From contig JAOUOS010000005.1 of assembly GCA_029880285.1 (NCBI GenBank), positions 62,001 through 126,000 on the forward strand: a stretch of DNA of 64,000 bases. The letters are read 5' to 3'. The notes below the pieces were generated by a model that was given only the letters and a program-made list of their open reading frames with translations, searched no databases and was not told the DNA's origin. Below, piece after piece: positions 1-8,632 of the stretch (its first letter is position 1; each line of letters begins with the position of its first letter). The translations under genes and the position numbers were made by a program. The DNA comes from Spirochaetia bacterium. GTDB lineage: Bacteria; Spirochaetota; Leptospiria; Turneriellales; JAOUOS01.

Positions 1-866
1 CGAATGAGATAGAAAAAAACAGTACAGATAAAAATCCTGATAAAAATATTATTCGAAAAATGATACACGAGAATGAACATCCCGATTTTTATTTTTTTAA
101 AGACGACACGATAAAAATAGGCGATCCTAAAAAACCCCAACAGGGCACCATAAGACACTTATTAAATCATATTCTGCCTTATTCTCCCAGACGATCAAAA
201 AAAAGATATGTTTATTTTCAAAACGCGGGACTTATTAATGACGAAGCCGAATCTGCCTTATTAAAATCTTTAGAAGAACCGCCAAAACACACATATTTTT
301 TTCTTTCTGCTTCAGATAAAGATTTTCTTAAAGAAACAATTGTTTCAAGATCAGCGGTTTTACCAATAGAAACTATTATAGATCCCCAAAAAGTTCAAAG
401 CGATGCATGGGAAAAATTTTGGTATTTAAGCGGATTAAAAGACGATATAAATTATCAACTTTTAAAAGAATCTAAGTTTGCTGAAATTATACGCGATAAA
501 TATGATAATCTCTCATTTTCAGCGGCAGATTTTTTAATATTTGAAGATTTAGGATGGATCGAATTAAGAAAAAGATTTAAGAAAGAGAGTATCAATACGC
601 AAACTTTTCTTTTAAGCGCCGCGTTTCTTCCTATTTTATATTCTATACGCGATAATTTAACTGAAAATTCCGTACCGGCTGTAAGTCCTATCGCGCTGCC
701 TTTTAAATCAAAAGCTAAGAATATCGCCATAGCAAAAAAAATTAATCAGTTTTTTAACCGGTTAACTATTCGTTATTTTGGAACGCGTCCGCCTAACTTG
801 AATATTATTTTCTTTTCTTTTTTAAATGATTTAATAAAACTTTGGACAGCGCCTGAACCTAATTAA
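1..866 (+). CDS. holB: DNA polymerase III delta' subunit, 5' end outside window
   Basis: Probable clamp-loader delta' subunit of the replicative DNA polymerase. The reading frame is open to the window edge, and the first in-window ATG (60) is not the true start because coding sense continues upstream. Visible family features are HPDF near residue 8 after that Met, then LLKSLEEPP (about nt 261-287) followed by a hydrophobic strand and an SRS segment, the layout of the delta'/gamma AAA+ core. The N-terminal P-loop and zinc region would lie upstream. The C-terminal third matches the helical collar only loosely. It ends 8 nt inside the convergent NAD kinase gene. A truncated dnaX-like paralogue is less likely because the LEEPP segment and the short length fit delta'. 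Identity is fairly sure; the start cannot be seen. Confidence 0.75.
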   Translation, partial: NEIEKNSTDKNPDKNIIRKMIHENEHPDFYFFKDDTIKIGDPKKPQQGTIRHLLNHILPYSPRRSKKRYVYFQNAGLINDEAESALLKSLEEPPKHTYFFLSASDKDFLKETIVSRSAVLPIETIIDPQKVQSDAWEKFWYLSGLKDDINYQLLKESKFAEIIRDKYDNLSFSAADFLIFEDLGWIELRKRFKKESINTQTFLLSAAFLPILYSIRDNLTENSVPAVSPIALPFKSKAKNIAIAKKINQFFNRLTIRYFGTRPPNLNIIFFSFLNDLIKLWTAPEPN

Positions 867-1734
867 AAACCAATAACGGATTCTTTGAGAATTTTACTGT
901 TAATTCATCCCCGAATATAAACGAAAAAAACCGGTGCGAACCGTCTAAAAATATTTTTCCGCGAGCCATGCCAGAAATTACTTTGAACTTGTCATTTTCA
1001 TTAACCATACCGTTTCTTATAGAATCTTTTTTGGGCCCGTATAACTCTCTAACTTGAAAAGCAAACTGTCTTTGTTTTTTTTTGTTAAAAGCTTCAAAAA
1101 CTTTACCTCCGGCAGAATAATAAGCTGCCGAAGAACCGGTAGCGGTAGTAATCCAAATGCCTGAAGATTTTTGGGACTGTGATTTTTGATTATATTTTAT
1201 TATATATCTGCTCGTAGTACAGGGACTGCTTTCGCTTACTAAAACATCGTTTATAACAGGCACTCCGCAGAATTTATTATTTATAAAGAAATCAAGCCTT
1301 TGAATTTGTCTTGGCTTTTCTCTGCCTGATAATATTTTATCAAATAATCTTTCAAGCTTTTGGGTTTCACCGGCATAAATAGCATGACAGTAATGACCTA
1401 TACTGGTTTGAGGTGCTGAGTTTAACCCTAAAATATGATTTTTTTTGCAATGATGCGAAGTAAAAATAAATGTACCATCACCGCCTAATGAAACAGCTAA
1501 ATCATTTTCTTTTATTACCGGCATTCTTCCGCTGCCTCGCGCATAAATTACTGTTTTTATACCGATTTTTTCTAAAATATTTAAAACATTTTCAATTGAC
1601 TTCTCATGATTATAATGTGATTTCTTTATTTGATTAAATAGTGCATATCTTTTTTCTTCAAAAACACTTTCAAAAGCTTTTTCTTTAAATATATCAATTA
1701 AAGTTTTTTTATAAACAAGAACTATTCTATTCAT
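859..1734 (-). CDS. nadK: NAD kinase
   Basis: ATP-dependent NAD kinase, which makes NADP from NAD in the cytoplasm. The diagnostic LGGDGTF motif (catalytic Asp) sits near residue 80, followed by ILGLNS. The NDVLVSE segment and the glycine-rich TTATGSSAAYYSAGG stretch correspond to the family's NE/D and TPTGSTAYS-like motifs. At 291 residues it has normal length. The SSAAYYSAGG variant is closer to the eukaryotic-mitochondrial/divergent NADK style than to the E. coli enzyme. It lies about 10 nt downstream of cimA on the same strand and probably shares its transcript. Its 3' end overlaps the convergent delta' gene by 8 nt. The start ATG begins MNRIVLVYKK. Confidence 0.85.
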   Translation of the reverse strand: MNRIVLVYKKTLIDIFKEKAFESVFEEKRYALFNQIKKSHYNHEKSIENVLNILEKIGIKTVIYARGSGRMPVIKENDLAVSLGGDGTFIFTSHHCKKNHILGLNSAPQTSIGHYCHAIYAGETQKLERLFDKILSGREKPRQIQRLDFFINNKFCGVPVINDVLVSESSPCTTSRYIIKYNQKSQSQKSSGIWITTATGSSAAYYSAGGKVFEAFNKKKQRQFAFQVRELYGPKKDSIRNGMVNENDKFKVISGMARGKIFLDGSHRFFSFIFGDELTVKFSKNPLLVFN

Positions 1735-1743
1735 TATTATAAC

Positions 1744-3276
1744 TTAATCTAATATAATATTTAATACTTTTTCTGTCGCGTTTACGGCGGCCAATACCTG
1801 ATCAGAATCTACGCCAAGAGTTGTAATTGTGTTTTCAGGTTTTTTTTCATCGGGCAGCCATGTTATTTTACATTCAACCAAGGCTGAAGTACTGCCGCCG
1901 GGAGGAATTCTTACTTCATAATCTACCAGCTTAGGCAGTTTAATTTTTTTCTCTTTGGCCCAGTTTGAAAGCGCATTCATAAACGCATCATAACCGCCGT
2001 CTCCGTTGCCGCTTATCATATATTCCTGCTTCTTATATTGAAACTTTATAGAACAAACGGCGTACAATCCCTTGCCAGAAGTAATAACCACCTTTTCAAA
2101 ATGAAGAGTAATATGTTCAGGAAGCTTTAACACATCGGCCACTAAAAATGGTAAATCGGCCGCTGTTACAATTTTTTTCTGGTCGCCTAATTCTACAATT
2201 TTAGCCAATACTTTTTTCTTATTTTCTTCGCTAAGTTCAATACCAAGCTCTTTTAAATTATGTTCAATAGAAGCTTTACCCGCAAGCTTGCCCAAGGCGT
2301 ACGATCTTTTTCTGTCGAATCTACCGGGAGCCAGAACAGTTTCATAAAGGCCGCCTTTTTTATCGCCATCTGCGTGAATACCGGCTGTTTGAGTGAATAC
2401 ATCTTCTCCTGTTACGGGTGCGTTTGGCGCGATTCGTTTTCCTGAAAAAGTTTCTACGACTCTAGAAAGTGAAATAAGCGATTTTTCGTTTATTTTAGTT
2501 TTAAGTTTAAGATTATCATGTATATTAACAACAACTTCTGCCAAAGACGCGTTACCGGCTCTTTCTCCCAGGCAATTTACGGTACAGTGAATACCATTTG
2601 CTCCTGCTCTTATAGCCTCTAAAACATTGATAGTAGCTAAACCATAATCATTATGCGGATGAAAATCAAAGTGGGCCCTAGGATATCTCTCTGTTAAATC
2701 TTTTAATGATTCATAAACTTCTGAAGGATAAAAGATTCCCAAAGTATCGGGAAGCATAATTCTTTTTACCGGATTTTTCAGTAAAAACGCAATTATTTCA
2801 TACACATAGTTACGTGAATTTCTGTATCCGTTTGAAAAATCTTCAAGATAAATATTAACATCAATTTTATTTTTATTGGCGTATTCTATTACATAGGCGA
2901 TATCTTTAAAATGTTCTTCAGGTGTTTTTCGAAGCTGACCTTTAAGGTGTTTGAGACTTCCTTTCGTAAGAATATTTAATACACGAGCTCCGGTTTTTTT
3001 AAGCCAATCAACAGAATGTTTGCCGTCAACAAAGCCCAAGATTTCAATTTTGTTTATATAATCTTTACCGGCATTTTGGGCCCAATGAATTATATTTTTA
3101 ACTGATTTTTCTTCACCCTCAGAAACTCTAGCTGAAGCTATTTCTATTCTATCAATATTCACTCTTTCAAGCAATAGACGGGCAATATGAAGTTTTTCGG
3201 CGCTGGCAAATGAAACATTATGAGTCTGCTCGCCGTCTCTTAAGGTGGTATCAAGTATCTCAATTATTTTTGGCAT
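1744..3276 (-). CDS. cimA: (R)-citramalate synthase (alpha-IPM synthase family)
   Basis: Condenses acetyl-CoA with pyruvate to citramalate, the first step of the threonine-independent isoleucine pathway, or possibly with 2-ketoisovalerate as in LeuA. The HMGL-like TIM barrel opens with DTTLRDGEQ (residues 9-17). The HPHNDYG metal-binding segment and GERAGNASL follow. The C-terminal regulatory domain carries PPGGSTSALVECKITW. The text EIASARVSEGE, ILTKGSLKHL and QTAGIHADGDKKG closely resembles Leptospira CimA as I remember it, which is why I prefer citramalate over isopropylmalate. Length is 510 residues, normal for the family. A -10 TATAAT box lies about 80 nt upstream, with an 8-bp inverted repeat in the leader. 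Confidence 0.8.
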   Translation of the reverse strand: MPKIIEILDTTLRDGEQTHNVSFASAEKLHIARLLLERVNIDRIEIASARVSEGEEKSVKNIIHWAQNAGKDYINKIEILGFVDGKHSVDWLKKTGARVLNILTKGSLKHLKGQLRKTPEEHFKDIAYVIEYANKNKIDVNIYLEDFSNGYRNSRNYVYEIIAFLLKNPVKRIMLPDTLGIFYPSEVYESLKDLTERYPRAHFDFHPHNDYGLATINVLEAIRAGANGIHCTVNCLGERAGNASLAEVVVNIHDNLKLKTKINEKSLISLSRVVETFSGKRIAPNAPVTGEDVFTQTAGIHADGDKKGGLYETVLAPGRFDRKRSYALGKLAGKASIEHNLKELGIELSEENKKKVLAKIVELGDQKKIVTAADLPFLVADVLKLPEHITLHFEKVVITSGKGLYAVCSIKFQYKKQEYMISGNGDGGYDAFMNALSNWAKEKKIKLPKLVDYEVRIPPGGSTSALVECKITWLPDEKKPENTITTLGVDSDQVLAAVNATEKVLNIILD

Positions 3277-3301
3277 AGGCTCACTATTTATTACGGCAGA
3301 C

Positions 3302-3328
3302 TATACTTTAAAAGTAAAGCAAAGTATA
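3302..3328 (-). promoter_or_regulatory. Inverted repeat in the cimA leader
   Basis: Arms TATACTTT (3302-3309) and AAAGTATA (3321-3328) flank an 11-nt spacer inside the presumed 5' untranslated region of cimA. It could be an operator half-site pair or a weak RNA hairpin. There is no T-run that would make it a terminator. Confidence 0.35.
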
Positions 3329-3358
3329 TTTTTTTAATAGTGTCGATTGATTTTTTTT

Positions 3359-3387
3359 ATTATACAAGGCGGCAAGGGTTTTTTTAA
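3359..3387 (-). promoter_or_regulatory. Promoter of cimA-nadK
   Basis: On the minus strand a perfect TATAAT -10 box (plus positions 3359-3364) follows a 17-nt spacer and a TTAAAA -35-like hexamer. The predicted start is near 3352, leaving a leader of about 75 nt before the cimA ATG. The -35 is weak, so the call rests mainly on the -10. Confidence 0.5.
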
Positions 3388-3389
3388 TT

Positions 3390-3959
3390 TTACCAGTCGA
3401 CCCCTTTTTGCGCTAAAATTCCTTTTTCAAACGGATGTTTTATATTTTTCATTTCTGTCACTAGGTCGGCTTTTTTAATTATCGATTTTTTCGCGTTTCT
3501 GCCCGTTAGTATAAGATGTAATTTTTCTGGTTTTTTTTCTAATACTTCAAGCACTTCTTTTTCATCAAGAAAACCAAAATCTAAAGCGTAATTTATTTCA
3601 TCTAATAAAATCATTCGATATTTTTTTGAAAAAATAAGTTTTTTTGATTTTTCCCAGGCTTCTAATGTTTTTTTAATTTGAGTTTCTTTATTTTTAATAT
3701 CCCAGGTAAATCCTGCGCCTATCGTATAAACATCTAAATTTTCAAACTTTTTTGCCAGTTTTTGCTCGGCATACTTATAGGCCGTCTCTTTTTTTAAAAA
3801 CTGAACAACAGCTGCATTCCATCCGTGTGTAATTGTTCTAATTATCATGCCCATCGCTGCTGTTGTTTTGCCTTTACCATCACCGGTATGCACAATAATT
3901 AAGAACTTTTTTAGGCTGGGAGCTTTTTTATATTTTGTTTTTTTATCAATGGAACTCAT
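3390..3959 (-). CDS. cobO: Cob(I)alamin adenosyltransferase (CobO/BtuR type)
   Basis: Transfers the adenosyl group of ATP to cob(I)alamin to make coenzyme B12. The P-loop GDGKGKTT is at about residues 26-33, after a basic N-terminus of the CobA/BtuR type. LLDEINYALDFG and LILTGRNA match conserved family segments, and the C-terminus HPFEKGILAQKGVDW is the usual end of the family (P-x-x-x-G-x-x-A-x-x-G-I-D-x). Length is 189 residues, normal. No other cobalamin synthesis genes are present in the window, so salvage of imported corrinoid is as likely as de novo synthesis. It is divergent from hisE with a 142-nt promoter region between them. Confidence 0.9.
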   Translation of the reverse strand: MSSIDKKTKYKKAPSLKKFLIIVHTGDGKGKTTAAMGMIIRTITHGWNAAVVQFLKKETAYKYAEQKLAKKFENLDVYTIGAGFTWDIKNKETQIKKTLEAWEKSKKLIFSKKYRMILLDEINYALDFGFLDEKEVLEVLEKKPEKLHLILTGRNAKKSIIKKADLVTEMKNIKHPFEKGILAQKGVDW

Positions 3960-4038
3960 TTTTTATTTTATATATTAGATTTCATAATAAAAATATTAAT
4001 GCGGCTGTAAACACAAAACAATTAAATTTGTTTTAATC

Positions 4039-4079
4039 TTGACAGCATGTATTGTTATGGCGGCTTTTCTGTTATATAA
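4039..4079 (+). promoter_or_regulatory. Promoter region for hisE-trkA-trkH
   Basis: A consensus TTGACA at 4039-4044 has no good -10 at standard spacing. An alternative pair is TTGTTA (4052-4057), a 16-nt spacer, then TATATA (4074-4079), giving a start close to 4087 and a very short leader before the hisE ATG at 4102. Either would drive the three-gene plus-strand run. Confidence 0.4.
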
Positions 4080-4101
4080 AACAAGAATAAATAAATAGAA
4101 A

Positions 4102-4398
4102 ATGGCATCATTAGACTTTATAAAACATTTAGAAAATGTATTAATAGAAAGGCAAAAAAACCCGTCTGAAAATTCTTATACAAGCCGCCTATTAGAGAAA
4201 GGCTACGATAAAGTACTGCAAAAAGTAGGCGAAGAAGCGGTAGAATATATATTAGAGGCAAAAAATAACAGTAAAGAAATGATAACCGAAGGCGCCGATT
4301 TATTATACCATTTTATTTTATCTTTAACGGCAAAAGGTTTAAGTATAGAAGATATTGTAAAAGAATTAGAAAACAGACATAACAAAAAAAATCAATAA
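4102..4398 (+). CDS. hisE: Phosphoribosyl-ATP pyrophosphohydrolase
   Basis: Second step of histidine synthesis, hydrolysing phosphoribosyl-ATP to phosphoribosyl-AMP plus pyrophosphate. The MazG-like all-alpha fold shows SYTSRLLEKG, then KVGEEAVEYILEAKN with the metal-binding EE pair, then EGADLLYHFILSL. These are the three HisE signature segments. At 98 residues it is a free-standing HisE, not fused to HisI as in enterobacteria. No other his gene is nearby. It sits 6 nt upstream of trkA, apparently in the same transcript, with no obvious functional link to potassium uptake. Confidence 0.92.
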   Translation: MASLDFIKHLENVLIERQKNPSENSYTSRLLEKGYDKVLQKVGEEAVEYILEAKNNSKEMITEGADLLYHFILSLTAKGLSIEDIVKELENRHNKKNQ

Positions 4399-4404
4399 AA
4401 TCCA

Positions 4405-5898
4405 ATGGACCAATTCGATTACAAGAATTTTAGAAAAGAAAAGGCAAAAAAGAATAAAAAAGAAGCGGCTAAAAGAGTAGTAATTCTTGGCGCTGGCCAG
4501 GTAGGCACCCATATTATGGAAAGACTTTCAAAAGAAGGGTACCATGTTATTTTAATAGATGAAAATGAAGAAAATATTAGAATTGCCAGAGAACTTGCTG
4601 AAGCCGCAACTATTGTAGGCAACGGCTGTAACCCCTTAATTTATTTTCAAATAGGATTAAATGAAAAAGATTTATTTTTAGCGGTAACTGATTCAGACGA
4701 AACAAATTTAGTCGCCTGTAGATTAGCAAGAGCTTTTGGATGCCAAACAAAAATCGCCCGTGTTCGACAACCTTTTTACCGTTCTTTTGAAAATACACCC
4801 ATTGATTCACATTTTTGGAAGAGATGGGGAATAGAAGTATTATTCAATCAAGATGAATTAACTATTCAAGAAATTGAACATATCATTGAGAATGAGGGAG
4901 CTATAGACACCGTATTCTTAAATGGAGATAAACTTCAAGTTGTGGGATACAGGGTAAAACCAAACTCCCTGTTATGCGGCAGAAGGCTGGTTGGTTTAAG
5001 AGATGTTCCTATATTTGAAAATCTTCTTGTAGCAGCCGTTTCGACAATGCAGCCTTTAGAACAAAACGCTTCAGAGGCAAGTACAAAACAAAAAAACAAA
5101 CCAAAAGAGCATACTCTAATTCCCAATGGTGACTATAGAGTAAAAGAAGGTGACCTTCTTTATTTATGCGGGGTCAAAGAAAATTTTTCAGGTATTGGTG
5201 AATTATTTGATCCCGATTTAGTAAAAGGATTTAAGCATATATTTATTTTAGGCGGCAGTTTACTGGCGAATCATATTGCCGAGAGATTTTCAAAAAAATA
5301 TTCTCGAAAAACAATTTATTTGTTGTTAAAAAATAAAAACGAGGCTAGAGTAGCCAGCGAATCTTTATCTAGCAAAATACATGTTCTCATGGCCGACGCG
5401 CATGATATAAACGATTTAAAAGATGAAGGGCTGGATAAACACTGTATTTTTATAGCAGCCTCAGCTAGCGAAGACGACAATGTGTTAGCATGTCTTTTAG
5501 TAAAAGAAGAAACAAGAGCAAGAACAATATCTATTATTCAAAGTTCTACTTATATGCATTTAGTGCCTTATTTAGATGTTGATGTCGCCATAAGCCCTAA
5601 ACTACTATTGGTAGATGATGTTTTAAAGGCATTACGCGGAGGGGCATATGATATACTTTCTGCTAAAGATAAAGACGCAGAAATATTAGACTTTGTTGTC
5701 ACAAAAAAGAGTAACATTGCCGGTAAAACGCTTAAAGAATGCAGTCTGCCGAAAAATTCTATAGTTATGGCAGTATCAAGAGAAGAAGAAATAATTATTC
5801 CTCGGGGTGATACAAAAATTAATATAGGCGACCATCTCGTATTCTTTGCTCTAAAGACCGCTATAAAAGAAATTCGAGAAATCTTTCAGGAACACTAA
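4405..5898 (+). CDS. trkA: Trk potassium uptake regulatory subunit TrkA
   Basis: Peripheral NAD(H)-binding RCK protein that gates the TrkH potassium channel at the inner membrane. After a lysine-rich N-terminus, RCK-N 1 begins RVVILGAGQVG (GxGxxG) with an acidic residue ending beta-2 (LIDENEEN). RCK-C 1 follows with KEGDLLYLCG. The second RCK-N has FILGGSLLANHI, which has lost the clean GxGxxG, so nucleotide binding is probably limited to the first half. A second TrkA-C domain ends the protein. There is an unusual Q/K/E-rich linker (roughly residues 219-237) inside the first RCK-C. Length 497 is slightly longer than the usual 458. The gene after it, 2 nt away, is its partner trkH. Confidence 0.93.
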   Translation: MDQFDYKNFRKEKAKKNKKEAAKRVVILGAGQVGTHIMERLSKEGYHVILIDENEENIRIARELAEAATIVGNGCNPLIYFQIGLNEKDLFLAVTDSDETNLVACRLARAFGCQTKIARVRQPFYRSFENTPIDSHFWKRWGIEVLFNQDELTIQEIEHIIENEGAIDTVFLNGDKLQVVGYRVKPNSLLCGRRLVGLRDVPIFENLLVAAVSTMQPLEQNASEASTKQKNKPKEHTLIPNGDYRVKEGDLLYLCGVKENFSGIGELFDPDLVKGFKHIFILGGSLLANHIAERFSKKYSRKTIYLLLKNKNEARVASESLSSKIHVLMADAHDINDLKDEGLDKHCIFIAASASEDDNVLACLLVKEETRARTISIIQSSTYMHLVPYLDVDVAISPKLLLVDDVLKALRGGAYDILSAKDKDAEILDFVVTKKSNIAGKTLKECSLPKNSIVMAVSREEEIIIPRGDTKINIGDHLVFFALKTAIKEIREIFQEH

Positions 5899-5899
5899 A

Positions 5900-7375
5900 A
5901 TGAATTTTAAAGCTTTGGCTTCTCTTATCAGTATTTTGCTTTTTTTAAACTCGCTTTTTCTTCTTATTTTTGTTTTAATCGCGTATTTGATTTATCCTGC
6001 TGAAAATCAATATATTGCATTTTGTATATCTTTTTTAATCGTACTTTTTTCAGCAATTTTTTTGAGGCTTTGGGGCGGCAAAATAAATCCTGAAGACATG
6101 AGCTTTCGCGAAGGATTTGCTGTAGCAGGGCTAGGATGGATAATAATAGCTTTTTTTGGTGCTTTGCCTGCTTATATATCTGGTGACATCCCCTCTTTTA
6201 CTGATGCATATTTTGAAAGCATGAGCGGATTTACAACAACGGGAGCTTCTATTTTATCAAATATTGAATCACTAGGACACACTGTATTATTATGGCGCTC
6301 TTTTGAACACTGGCTTGGCGGCATGGGTTTTATTGTATTATCTCTTGCATTATTGCCAGCTTTAGGCATAGGGGGGATGGAATTATACAAAGCAGAGGTT
6401 CCGGGACCTTCTCCTGATAAATTAGTGCCTAGAGTAAGCGAAACGGCCCGTTTATTATATATAGTATATACATTAGTTTCATTAACACAATGTTTACTTT
6501 TATGGATGGGCGGCATGAATCTTTTTGAATCATTATGCCATACTTTTGGTACAATGGGTACTGGCGGGTTTTCACCTTTAAATCAATCAATAGGCTCTTA
6601 TACTATTCGATCTCAGGCAAACACAATTTATTTTGAAATAATAATTATTATTTTTATGTTTATAGCCGGTACAAATTTCTCTCTTCATTATAAGGCCATG
6701 AAAGGTGACCTGCGCGTATATTTTAAAGATCCTGAATTTAGATTTTATATTTCGATTTTATTTCTTGGAATATCTACTGTCGCGGCTGACTTATACATTC
6801 ACAAAAACTATAACTCAATACCAGAAATTATAAGACATAGTACTTTTACTGTAGTATCTATTATGACAACAACCGGCTATAGTACAGAAAACTTTAATAA
6901 CTGGCCGGGATATTCAAAATCACTTTTAGTACTGTTTATGTTTATAGGCGGCATGGCAGGTTCTACAGGCGGTGGAATGAAAACATTAAGAATTATGGCC
7001 GTATTAAAAGAATCTTTTGCAGAAATACAAAGAACTATACATCCCAAAAAAATATATTCGGTACACTTTGGAACGACATATATATCAAGGGATATTCTTC
7101 AGTCATTAAATTCATTTGTTATTGTATATTTTTTATTCTATGGTACCGGATTATTGATACTTTCGGCCGCTGGTCTAGATTTTGAAACAACTGCTTCAAT
7201 GGTTATAGCCTGTCTTGCCAATATAGGGCCAGGCCTTGGCCAAGTAGGGCCAGCAGAAAATTACGCGCATTTACCTGATTACGCGAAATGGGTACTTAGC
7301 TACTTTATGGTTTTAGGAAGGCTGGAACTTATTCCTGTAATTGCTATAATGCTGCCCAGAATATGGAAAAAATAA
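5900..7375 (+). CDS. trkH: Trk potassium uptake channel subunit TrkH
   Basis: Membrane-embedded potassium-translocating subunit of the Trk system. Many hydrophobic helices are arranged as four M1-P-M2 repeats, and the four pore loops each keep their selectivity-filter glycine: SGFTTTGAS, GTMGTGGFS, MTTTGYST and ANIGPGLG. The GSTGGGMKT loop in the fourth unit is the known gating-loop region. Length 491 is normal. It starts 2 nt after the trkA stop, so the two should be co-translated. It ends convergently 15 nt from the next gene, with no recognisable terminator between them. Confidence 0.95.
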   Translation: MNFKALASLISILLFLNSLFLLIFVLIAYLIYPAENQYIAFCISFLIVLFSAIFLRLWGGKINPEDMSFREGFAVAGLGWIIIAFFGALPAYISGDIPSFTDAYFESMSGFTTTGASILSNIESLGHTVLLWRSFEHWLGGMGFIVLSLALLPALGIGGMELYKAEVPGPSPDKLVPRVSETARLLYIVYTLVSLTQCLLLWMGGMNLFESLCHTFGTMGTGGFSPLNQSIGSYTIRSQANTIYFEIIIIIFMFIAGTNFSLHYKAMKGDLRVYFKDPEFRFYISILFLGISTVAADLYIHKNYNSIPEIIRHSTFTVVSIMTTTGYSTENFNNWPGYSKSLLVLFMFIGGMAGSTGGGMKTLRIMAVLKESFAEIQRTIHPKKIYSVHFGTTYISRDILQSLNSFVIVYFLFYGTGLLILSAAGLDFETTASMVIACLANIGPGLGQVGPAENYAHLPDYAKWVLSYFMVLGRLELIPVIAIMLPRIWKK

Positions 7376-7390
7376 CTTTTTAGAACCAAA

Positions 7391-8515
7391 TTAATGAAAA
7401 GACCGAATAGCAGTAATTATTCTTTCAATATTTAGTTTAGTAAGATTTGGATACAGGGGCAGCAAAATACCTCTTTGGTAGAGCTTTTCTGTATTAGAGA
7501 ACTCAGAAGCAGATTTATTGGTTAACCGGTGAAGCGGCCCATACATTAAAGTATATCTGCATTCAATATTTTTGTTTTTGAAAAAACTTTCAGATTTTTC
7601 TAAAGCTTGTTTACAAATAACGGGAAAAGCGCCAAAGGTATCTATATTGGGATATTGAAACCACGTTTCAAATATACTGCTCAAGAGTGTTTCTTTAAAT
7701 AATTGGCCTATTTTTCTTCTTCTATTTATTATATTCGTAAGCTGACTCAGCTGTTCTAAACCCATAGCAGCCTGATAATCAGTTATAGTATAGTCATACC
7801 TTATTTTATAGGGTTTTTTACCGCCATGCATTCTTAAATCTTTTATCACAGAATAAATATTTTGTGAATTTGTTAAAACCGCAGCGCCTTTACCTATGGT
7901 CATAAGCATATCTTCATGAAGACCTATTATTGCAATATCTGCTAAACTGCCTACAAGAACCTCATCATTTTCTGCTCCTGCAATATATGAAATATCTTCA
8001 ATTATTTTTATATATTCATACTTTTCTTTTATAAATGCTTTTAATTTATCATAATTTCTATAGGAACCATAGGCATATGATAATATCAAAACTTTTGTAT
8101 TTTCATTTATTTTTTCTATAATTTTTTCATCTGAAGGATGAAAACTGCTTGGTGCAATATCGACAATTACCGGGTTTGCCTTCAAATATCCTATTGCGTC
8201 TAACGCAGAGACACTGGTATTTGAAGCTAATATAATTTCGCTTTTTTCATCAACACTAAAAGATAAAAATGCTAAATGATAAGCAGCACTTATAGATGAA
8301 GTAGTCAAAGCATACTTATATTCAAAAGCCGAAGCCAGCTCTTTTTCATATCTTATTGCTACGTTTCCGAAAGATATTTCATCTTGTATCATGCACTCTA
8401 ATACAGATTTTAATTCATTTTTTGATAAAGTAGGTTTACTATAGGCGATTTCTTGACTTATTTTCTTCGTCTGTAAAGAAATTGCCTGTTTTAAAGTTGT
8501 TACTTCAGGTTCCAT
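7391..8515 (-). CDS. DegT/DnrJ/EryC1-fold protein lacking the PLP lysine
   Basis: Belongs by sequence to the sugar aminotransferase (DegT/DnrJ/EryC1/StrS) family of fold-type I PLP proteins. The order of motifs fits the family: SFGN near the N-terminus, TTSSISAAYHLA for the phosphate cup, EDISYIAGA with the ring-binding Asp at residue 174, VGSLADIAIIGLHEDMLMTIGKG, and LRMHGG. In the family the last long segment reads F-N/H-x-x-K, where the Lys forms the internal aldimine. Here the aligned residue is Met203, while Asp174 is kept. It is therefore probably not a normal aminotransferase. It could be a dehydratase-like or regulatory derivative, or K209 might substitute. It is preceded by a perfect palindrome overlapping its promoter. 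Confidence 0.72.
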   Translation of the reverse strand: MEPEVTTLKQAISLQTKKISQEIAYSKPTLSKNELKSVLECMIQDEISFGNVAIRYEKELASAFEYKYALTTSSISAAYHLAFLSFSVDEKSEIILASNTSVSALDAIGYLKANPVIVDIAPSSFHPSDEKIIEKINENTKVLILSYAYGSYRNYDKLKAFIKEKYEYIKIIEDISYIAGAENDEVLVGSLADIAIIGLHEDMLMTIGKGAAVLTNSQNIYSVIKDLRMHGGKKPYKIRYDYTITDYQAAMGLEQLSQLTNIINRRRKIGQLFKETLLSSIFETWFQYPNIDTFGAFPVICKQALEKSESFFKNKNIECRYTLMYGPLHRLTNKSASEFSNTEKLYQRGILLPLYPNLTKLNIERIITAIRSFH

Positions 8516-8544
8516 ATTATGTCACATATATTATGTGACATAAT
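8516..8544. promoter_or_regulatory. Perfect 13-bp palindromic operator
   Basis: Arms ATTATGTCACATA (8516-8528) and TATGTGACATAAT (8532-8544) are exact inverted repeats around a 3-nt TAT spacer. The site starts one base before the ATG of the lysine-less DegT-fold gene and covers its -10 and transcription start, as a repressor site would. The core TGTCACA...TGTGACA is CRP/FNR-like in length, but its half-sites point the wrong way for classical CRP. Confidence 0.75.
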
Positions 8545-8552
8545 GCTGACAA
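8525..8552 (-). promoter_or_regulatory. Promoter of the DegT-fold gene
   Basis: The minus-strand -35 is TTGTCA (plus 8547-8552), with a 16-nt spacer and -10 TATATG (plus 8525-8530). The predicted start is near 8518, three bases from the ATG at 8515, so the mRNA would be almost leaderless. The palindrome above overlaps the -10 and spacer. Confidence 0.5.
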
Positions 8553-8632
8553 GTATTTTTTAATTTATATATGATTTTAAATAACTACTTAACCTTGACA
8601 GGTTCTCTTATATTTTTACTTCATCATATCAA

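Noticed and set aside
6172..6516. Antisense open frame inside trkH
   Set aside because: It overlaps conserved TrkH pore coding on the other strand and has no plausible product.
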